From a virus: a DNA stretch of 47,396 nucleotides. The notes under the pieces were generated by a model. The model made no database searches and was not told the origin of the DNA. It saw only the letters and a program-made list of their open reading frames with translations. The stretch is from positions 1 to 47,396 of the IMG/VR virus record IMGVR_UViG_3300020473_000046. The stretch is one strand, 5' to 3'. Position numbers and translations under genes: made by a program. Below are positions 41,354-47,396 of this stretch, piece after piece. Position 1 is the first letter of the stretch, and each line of letters starts with the position of its first letter.

Positions 41354-44300
41354 ATGGCAAATGTAACTACAGATTTCAACGTAAATCCTTATTATGATGA
41401 TTTCGATGAGGATAAGGGATTTTTACGAGTTCTTTTCCGCCCAGGATTTGCAGTCCAAGGAAGAGAACTAACACAACTTCAAACTATTCTCCAAAATCAA
41501 GTTGCAAGATTTGGAGATCATATGTTCAAGGATGGTTCAAAAGTCCTTGGAGGTGAAGTTACTCTTGACACAGAAGTTCAGTTTCTAAAACTTTCCACAT
41601 CAGATACCGCAAGTACATTTGCTTCAGGAATCATTAATGACAATAGTTCTACAGTAGGTGCAGGAACTACACGAGCGCAAGTCATCTCTGCAATCAACTC
41701 TGTTGGTTCAGATGCACCAACTCTTATTCTCAAGTATCTCTCAGGTACAGCATTTTCAGCTGGTTCAACAGTTTATCTTGAAGGTACAACAACGACTGCA
41801 ACTGTAGCCGCAACGAGTGCAACAGGTGATGCATCGATTGTAAGTATCAATCGTGGTGTGTATTTCACAGGTGGTTTTTTCACATTAGTATTACCTCAAA
41901 CTCTCGTTCTCGAAAAGTACAACAATACACCAACTTATCGTATTGGATTAACAACGACTGAAGCGATTATAGATAGTGCTTCTGACACATCTTTGTTAGA
42001 TCCTGCATCTGGAACAACAAATGCAAATGCTCCAGGCGCAAATCGTTTTAAAGTTACACTTACTCTTGCAAAGAAAGAAACATCTTCAACTGATCCTGTA
42101 GCTGCAAATGCAGATGCAAACTTCATAGAGTTGATGAGAGTCGAGAGTGGTGTTCCTACAAAACACGTAAAGTATCCGATCTATGGTGAAATTGAAAAAA
42201 CACTCGCAAGAAGAACTTTTGATGAGTCAGGTGATTATACAATCAAACCATTTCCAATTCAAGTTATCGACCATCAAGGAGCTACTGGAACAACACTTGC
42301 ATCGTCTGATACAACAATTACTGGTGTTCTCACAGATTTTGAAAACGATTTTGCAGTTGGTGATAATATTCGTTTATCTTCTGGAACTGCGACAGCAAAT
42401 GTTACATCGATTACAAATTCGACCTCAATGGTTGTCAACACAGCATTAGGTAATGGAACTTCACAGACATTATTTAACAATGAACGTATTTCTGCTGCTC
42501 TTGAACCAGGCAAAGCATATGTAAAAGGTTATGAATATGAAAGTATTGGTGTAGAATACGTAGATGTCAAAAAAGGTAGAGGAACAACTACAACTACAAG
42601 TTTACCTATCAACCCAAATATGGGAAATAATTTGAAGGTAACGAACTTTGATTTCGGTACGTCTTTAGGTAGTGAAGCGGTTTTTAATCCAGAGGTATTA
42701 ACCACGACTTTTGATTTACACTCTGTAACATCTAACAACATCACTCAAACAAGTGCAAATACTTACAACTCAACCAAAATTGGTACAACAAAAATAAGAC
42801 AGATTGACTACGTTTCTGGTGATTTTGCAAACGTAGCCGTAAGTAATACTGCAATATTTGATGCGTATATTTTCGATACACAGTTTGCACCAATAACAAT
42901 GAATGTTGGAACACCATACACTTCAGGTTCAACTGATATCACTTTGGAAAGAGCCAAAAGTACAACAGTCGCAGATGCTTACAATGGTGCAAAAATTACT
43001 CTGGGTTCAGAAACAAGAGAAATTACAGATTATGCAGAATCTTTTTCCGTAGGACTTGAAGATGGTCTTGGAAGTATTGTTTTAGACAGCACAGATGGAG
43101 TTTTAGATGCTGACGATGACGTATTGTTAGAATTTGGTGGTGCGACACTCAACTTGTCATTCTCAACAAGTGCAGACATTTCAAATACAGTAACACTTAA
43201 CTTCTCAACAAGAGAGATAGAAGCACTTGCAATTGCTAACTCTACCAACGGAATCGCAAATACTCCTTCAATGGATATTGACTTGTCAAGTAAAGTCAAT
43301 GTAAATGATAGAGCAAGTAATACAACCCTTTTTGATACTGATTTGAACTCATTGGTTTTTCCCATTGGAATCGATAATGTAAAAAGTTTGAATAACGAAG
43401 CACTGACATTTCAAGCAAAAAAAGTTATTGATGCAACATTTTCTGGTTCAGGTCCAACTGCAACAATTACTGCACCTTCTAACTTTACTTTTGAGACAGA
43501 AGGTAAATCATCTGGAACACTTGAGTCACCAAAAGCAAATTATCTTGTGTACGCAACAAACTCAGCTGTATCTCTAGCAAACTCTGCTGGTTCAATCACA
43601 ACTGGAACAAATTTTATTGCAGCTGGTGAGATAGTTGACGTAACTATCGGAGTCAACTCTGGAACATCACTTACACTTACTCCAACTAGAAATGGTAATA
43701 CGTTTACCGCAGGGTCTTTTACTGCAAAGGTATATGCAACTGTAGATACAACTGCACAAAACGAAAAGACAAAAACATTAAGAAGTGCAACTGTCCCTGC
43801 TGCTGGTGCGAACATAGAGGATGCAGCCTCTACACTTACAATAAGTGGAGATACAAATACAACAGATCGTCTTGCAAATGGACAATTTTTGATTGCACCA
43901 TTTACTGGAACACAGTCATTACTTGTCTCTGATATTTTTCAGATAAACTCAATTATCGAAGCAGTTGCAGCAGACGGAACCGCTGCATCAACACAATTTA
44001 CCTCGGCACTTTTGACCGCCGCTGTTGGTAATACCGCACACGTAAACAATATTACTTCACGTTATATTTTCAATAACGGACAGAAAGATAACTTTTTAGA
44101 TCATGGTTCTATCACTTTGAAGGCAGGACAAACAAAACCAGCGAACACTATATTTGTTCTTTTTGATTATTTTGAACATTCAACAAACGATGGTTTTGCA
44201 AGTGTAGAATCTTATACTGGTATAACTTACGAACAAATTCCAGCATTTGTTTCACCAATAACTGGTGTAAGAAAAGAACTCAGAGATTCTATTGACTTCA

Positions 44301-47300
44301 GACCAATCAAATCAATAGGTTCAGCTGGAACTTTACAAGCAAACGACAAGATACCAGATGCGGATGTAAATATAACAGCAAATGTTGTATCGTATCTTGG
44401 AAGAAAAGATAAACTTACTCTTACAAAAGACAGAGTATTTAGTGTTATAGAGGGTGTATCATCTGAAGAACCTATTCTTCCAGCAGATGATGAAGATGCA
44501 ATGACACTTTACAATCTTGACATTCCACCTTACACTTTCAATGCAAGTGATGTAGACACACAATACATTGACAATCGCAGATTTACAATGAGAGACATTG
44601 GTAAGATTGAAAAACGTGTTGACTCACTTGAATACTATACCGCATTGAGTTTGTTAGAAAAAGAAGCATCTGACCTTTCAATCAAGGATGGTGCAACTGG
44701 AACAGAGAGATTTAAGAATGGTATTCTTGTTGATTCTTTTAATGGACATAATATTGGAGATGTATCAAACGCAGATTTTGAAGCCGCAATTGATTTTGAG
44801 ATGAAAGAGTTACGACCTTCTTACTACGCTGATTCATTTAAGTTTTCACATGACTCAACTGGTTCAAGTGCAAACACAACCAAGACAGGTGATTTGGTTA
44901 CACTCAACTATTCATCTTCAAATCTTGTTGTGCAACCTCTTGCAAGTAACACAGAAAACTTGAATCCATATGGAACGAATCAACTCAACGGACAGTTGTC
45001 TCTTTCACCAGCAAGTGATGTTTGGTTTTCTGAAACAGGAAGACCTTTGGTTCTCATCAACCTAGAAGGATTGAACGATCATTGGGTGCAAGGTAATGGA
45101 AATGGTTTTGGAAAACAATGGGATGATTGGAGTTTTACTTGGAGTGGTTCACAGGTCAATGATGATAATTTGATTAAGACAAGAAAAACATCTGCTACTT
45201 CTAATACCATCTCTCGTTTTGCAAATGTAACAGGAAAGAATAAAACACGAACAGGTATTGTTTCCACAAAACCACCAGAGACAATCAAAAGATCAATCGG
45301 AAATAGAACAGTAAGTGTTTCTATTGTTCCATTCATACGAGCACAAAAAGTTCAGTTTGTTGCAAAGGGTATCAAACCAAATGCGACCTTTTTCCCATTT
45401 TTTGATAATCAATCTGTTACTGGAAATACAAAACCCGCTTATGCGTTGACTTTTACTGCAAACACTTCTTCTGCTAATTCTGGTGTTTTTAATACGAACA
45501 CAGGTGAACAGGTAACAATTACGCAGACAAACAACAATGGTTCTGTAAACGTAAATGCAACTGCAAAGGCATTGTATCAAAATTCATCAACTGTACTTAT
45601 TTCTGATATAACTCAAGAAGTAACTTTGTCAGTAGCTCCTTCTGGATTGACAATTGGAGAAACAATTACACTTACTGATGGAACTGATACTGTCACATCA
45701 ACACTTCAAGCGTTTAATAATACAAACAAAACTCTTACAGTCAATAGTATCTCTGGAACGATCACAACCGCAATGAATGCTATTACTGGTTCAACAACTG
45801 GAACTATTTCTGGTACAGTTGCACACGCTGGAGCGTTTACAACTGGTGAGGTATTTACTGGAACTGGTTCTGCAAAAGCAAATGGTAATATTTCAGCGGT
45901 AGGTTCAGCTGTTCCTGCATTCGGTGGAACATTAACTGCTGATAAAAATGGAGTTGTCGCAGGAGAATTGACAATACCAACAGACACATATCGTGTTGGT
46001 GAAAGATTGTTTCGATTGACAGATAATTCAACGGATACTGTAGCAAGTACAGAGTCAGTTGCAGAAAAAATCTTTAGAGTTCAAGGACTTTTGGAATCAC
46101 GAACTGGTAGAATTTCATCAACAAGACCTCTAGAACCAAAACGTGAAAACGTCAAAGAAAAGAACGTTACTCAGGATACGATCAATCGTATCTCAACATC
46201 TACGAACTGGATTAATCCACTTTCACAAACTTTTATTGTAGACAGAAATCTTCATGAGAACGGAGTATATGTCAGTAGTATAGATGTCTTCTTTTCTTCC
46301 GTTGATACTATTTTACCTGTCACATTACAAATAAGACCAGTAATAAATGAGGCACCAAGTTCTTCACAGATCATACCTTTTTCTGAAACAACAGTCAATG
46401 CCTCTGATGTGAATGTAAGTGCAACTGCACCTAACGTTGCAACATCATCTACATTTACTAGATTCACGTTTGACTCACCAGTTTACCTTTTTCCAGATGA
46501 GTATGCAATTGTTCTAACTTCACCATCTGAAAATTATTCAGTACACGTTGCAAATCTTGGTGAGACAGTAAGAAACACAACTGACACAAAAGTTTCACAA
46601 CAACCTTTCGTTGCATCTTTCTACGAGCCTCAAAACTCATCAATCTGGCAACCAAACGTTGAAAAACAAATGATGTTTAGAGTTAATCGTTGTAATTTTG
46701 ATACTGGAACTCATGCTGTATTTCTTTCACTCGAAGCAAATCCACTTTCTGGAAATACTTCAGGTGTGAATTATGACGTATTCAAGTTATCGACAAGTGA
46801 ACTGACATTCTCAAATACGGCAATTGCGTATTCATTCAAAGGAATCGATGAATCAAAAACAGTAAACAGTGATTCATCAAGAACATCTCAAATTGATTCT
46901 GCGTTTACAAGTTTTTCTGCAAATCGCAATATCACACTTGGGACACAGAAAAAAGTTGTTGCACCAATAAGTTCAACTGGACAAGTAACTTTTGCAGCCA
47001 ACAATTATTATCTACGTGCATTATTTACATCGAATGATTCAAAGATTTCTCCTGCAATTGATATGTCACGTATCAACTTGATTGTAGTAGAAAATGAAAT
47101 CAATCGTGGTTCAATTGCAAATAGTGACATAGTGGTTACAAATAGTGGAACAGGATATTCAAGTGCTCCAACTGTAACAATTTCAGGTGGAGGTGGTTCT
47201 GGTGCTACTGCAACTGCAACATTAGATGGAACAACAGTAAGTGGAGTTACAGTAACCGCTGGTGGTTCTGGATATTACGAAACTCCAACACTTGCATTTT

Positions 47301-47396
47301 CTGGTGGTGGAGGTTCATCCGCAACCGCAACAATTGCTAGTGAACTTGGCGCAAATGGTGGAAACGCAAAAACAAGATATATATCCAGAAGAGTTA
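41354..47396 (+). CDS. DUF4815-type giant baseplate/tail protein (partial, runs off the window)
   Basis: At least 2014 residues from ATG 41354, open to the last base. The N-terminus (NVNPYYDDFDEDKGFLRVLFRPGFAVQGRELTQLQTILQNQVARFGDHMFKDGSKV) is the DUF4815 signature of marine T4-like phages. Further marks are FEHSTNDGF, FVSPITGVRKELRDSIDFRPI, YTFNASDVDTQYIDNRRFTMRDIGKIEKRVDSLEYYTALSLLEKEA and VSIVPFIRAQKVQFVAKGIKPNATFFPFFDN. Near the window end, two copies of a Gly-rich module (GTGYSSAPTVTISGGGGSG; GSGYYETPTLAFSGGGGSS) precede KTRYISRRV. Probably a peripheral baseplate or fiber-bearing protein after gp8, where T4 has gp9/gp10. Only shadow frames exist on the other strand. Confidence 0.88.
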   Translation, partial: MANVTTDFNVNPYYDDFDEDKGFLRVLFRPGFAVQGRELTQLQTILQNQVARFGDHMFKDGSKVLGGEVTLDTEVQFLKLSTSDTASTFASGIINDNSSTVGAGTTRAQVISAINSVGSDAPTLILKYLSGTAFSAGSTVYLEGTTTTATVAATSATGDASIVSINRGVYFTGGFFTLVLPQTLVLEKYNNTPTYRIGLTTTEAIIDSASDTSLLDPASGTTNANAPGANRFKVTLTLAKKETSSTDPVAANADANFIELMRVESGVPTKHVKYPIYGEIEKTLARRTFDESGDYTIKPFPIQVIDHQGATGTTLASSDTTITGVLTDFENDFAVGDNIRLSSGTATANVTSITNSTSMVVNTALGNGTSQTLFNNERISAALEPGKAYVKGYEYESIGVEYVDVKKGRGTTTTTSLPINPNMGNNLKVTNFDFGTSLGSEAVFNPEVLTTTFDLHSVTSNNITQTSANTYNSTKIGTTKIRQIDYVSGDFANVAVSNTAIFDAYIFDTQFAPITMNVGTPYTSGSTDITLERAKSTTVADAYNGAKITLGSETREITDYAESFSVGLEDGLGSIVLDSTDGVLDADDDVLLEFGGATLNLSFSTSADISNTVTLNFSTREIEALAIANSTNGIANTPSMDIDLSSKVNVNDRASNTTLFDTDLNSLVFPIGIDNVKSLNNEALTFQAKKVIDATFSGSGPTATITAPSNFTFETEGKSSGTLESPKANYLVYATNSAVSLANSAGSITTGTNFIAAGEIVDVTIGVNSGTSLTLTPTRNGNTFTAGSFTAKVYATVDTTAQNEKTKTLRSATVPAAGANIEDAASTLTISGDTNTTDRLANGQFLIAPFTGTQSLLVSDIFQINSIIEAVAADGTAASTQFTSALLTAAVGNTAHVNNITSRYIFNNGQKDNFLDHGSITLKAGQTKPANTIFVLFDYFEHSTNDGFASVESYTGITYEQIPAFVSPITGVRKELRDSIDFRPIKSIGSAGTLQANDKIPDADVNITANVVSYLGRKDKLTLTKDRVFSVIEGVSSEEPILPADDEDAMTLYNLDIPPYTFNASDVDTQYIDNRRFTMRDIGKIEKRVDSLEYYTALSLLEKEASDLSIKDGATGTERFKNGILVDSFNGHNIGDVSNADFEAAIDFEMKELRPSYYADSFKFSHDSTGSSANTTKTGDLVTLNYSSSNLVVQPLASNTENLNPYGTNQLNGQLSLSPASDVWFSETGRPLVLINLEGLNDHWVQGNGNGFGKQWDDWSFTWSGSQVNDDNLIKTRKTSATSNTISRFANVTGKNKTRTGIVSTKPPETIKRSIGNRTVSVSIVPFIRAQKVQFVAKGIKPNATFFPFFDNQSVTGNTKPAYALTFTANTSSANSGVFNTNTGEQVTITQTNNNGSVNVNATAKALYQNSSTVLISDITQEVTLSVAPSGLTIGETITLTDGTDTVTSTLQAFNNTNKTLTVNSISGTITTAMNAITGSTTGTISGTVAHAGAFTTGEVFTGTGSAKANGNISAVGSAVPAFGGTLTADKNGVVAGELTIPTDTYRVGERLFRLTDNSTDTVASTESVAEKIFRVQGLLESRTGRISSTRPLEPKRENVKEKNVTQDTINRISTSTNWINPLSQTFIVDRNLHENGVYVSSIDVFFSSVDTILPVTLQIRPVINEAPSSSQIIPFSETTVNASDVNVSATAPNVATSSTFTRFTFDSPVYLFPDEYAIVLTSPSENYSVHVANLGETVRNTTDTKVSQQPFVASFYEPQNSSIWQPNVEKQMMFRVNRCNFDTGTHAVFLSLEANPLSGNTSGVNYDVFKLSTSELTFSNTAIAYSFKGIDESKTVNSDSSRTSQIDSAFTSFSANRNITLGTQKKVVAPISSTGQVTFAANNYYLRALFTSNDSKISPAIDMSRINLIVVENEINRGSIANSDIVVTNSGTGYSSAPTVTISGGGGSGATATATLDGTTVSGVTVTAGGSGYYETPTLAFSGGGGSSATATIASELGANGGNAKTRYISRRV

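Noticed and set aside
1-47396. CRISPR arrays, integrase, insertion sequences, photosynthesis genes
   Set aside because: I looked for direct repeats with regular spacers and for the usual motifs of these genes and saw none; repetitive stretches are all within fiber and baseplate coding sequence.

Overview
The window is part of the genome of an AT-rich T4-like myovirus (Straboviridae/Kyanoviridae-like, 'marine T4 superfamily'). Three things show this. There is a T4 replication and late-transcription block in canonical order (gp33-gp59-gp32), plus a gp61-type primase. There is a nearly complete baseplate set (gp4, gp26, tape measure, gp48, gp53, hub proteins, gp5, gp25, gp6, gp7, gp8, a DUF4815 giant). 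There are typical marine-phage accessory genes (PhoH, RuvC-like resolvase, DUF6433, SleB-type hydrolase, class II ribonucleotide reductase). I see no photosynthesis genes, tRNAs, CRISPR arrays, integrase or insertion sequences. The host cannot be fixed from the window. A marine alphaproteobacterium is my first guess, from the permuted tmRNA, the SleB-type hydrolase and the base composition. A marine picocyanobacterium is the alternative, because that lineage also has two-piece tmRNA and class II reductase.

Layout. 1-5910 (+): end of a structural-region gene, three virion/fiber genes with two hairpin terminators, then four conserved small genes. 5912-9793 (+): an early/middle operon behind a sigma70-like promoter with primase, B12-dependent ribonucleotide reductase, a zinc-ribbon mini-protein and a RuvC-like resolvase. 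9777-12959 (+): a second promoter, a GT4-like glycosyltransferase, DUF6433 and, behind a late-type promoter, a secreted SleB-type cell wall hydrolase. 12970-16752 (+): a third promoter, small secreted proteins, a zinc ribbon, PhoH, a PD-(D/E)XK nuclease, a circularly permuted two-piece tmRNA gene and a two-TM protein. 16755-18579 (+): a fourth promoter and gp33-gp59-gp32. 18580-22792 (-): head-completion gp4, a conserved gene, a tube-fold protein, gp26 with a probable -1 frameshift extension, and the tape measure. 22791-47396 (+): the baseplate cluster gp48 to DUF4815, running off the end.

Most notable. (1) The permuted tmRNA at about 16020-16360 has a 7-bp acceptor stem with the G3-U identity pair, a 5-bp T arm, an 18-bp P2 helix joining the two pieces, a GCA resume codon and a 17-residue tag ending AIAA. 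Its acceptor piece overlaps the 3' end of the nuclease gene, and its 95-nt intervening segment holds a 28-codon hydrophobic ORF. (2) A T-TTT-TTC slippery heptamer five nucleotides before the gp26 stop would fuse gp26 to a 62-residue extension directly upstream of the tape measure gene, the arrangement of lambda G/GT tail chaperones. (3) There are four well-formed early promoters and a family of NATAAATA late-promoter candidates, including a divergent pair over start codons that share one CATG.
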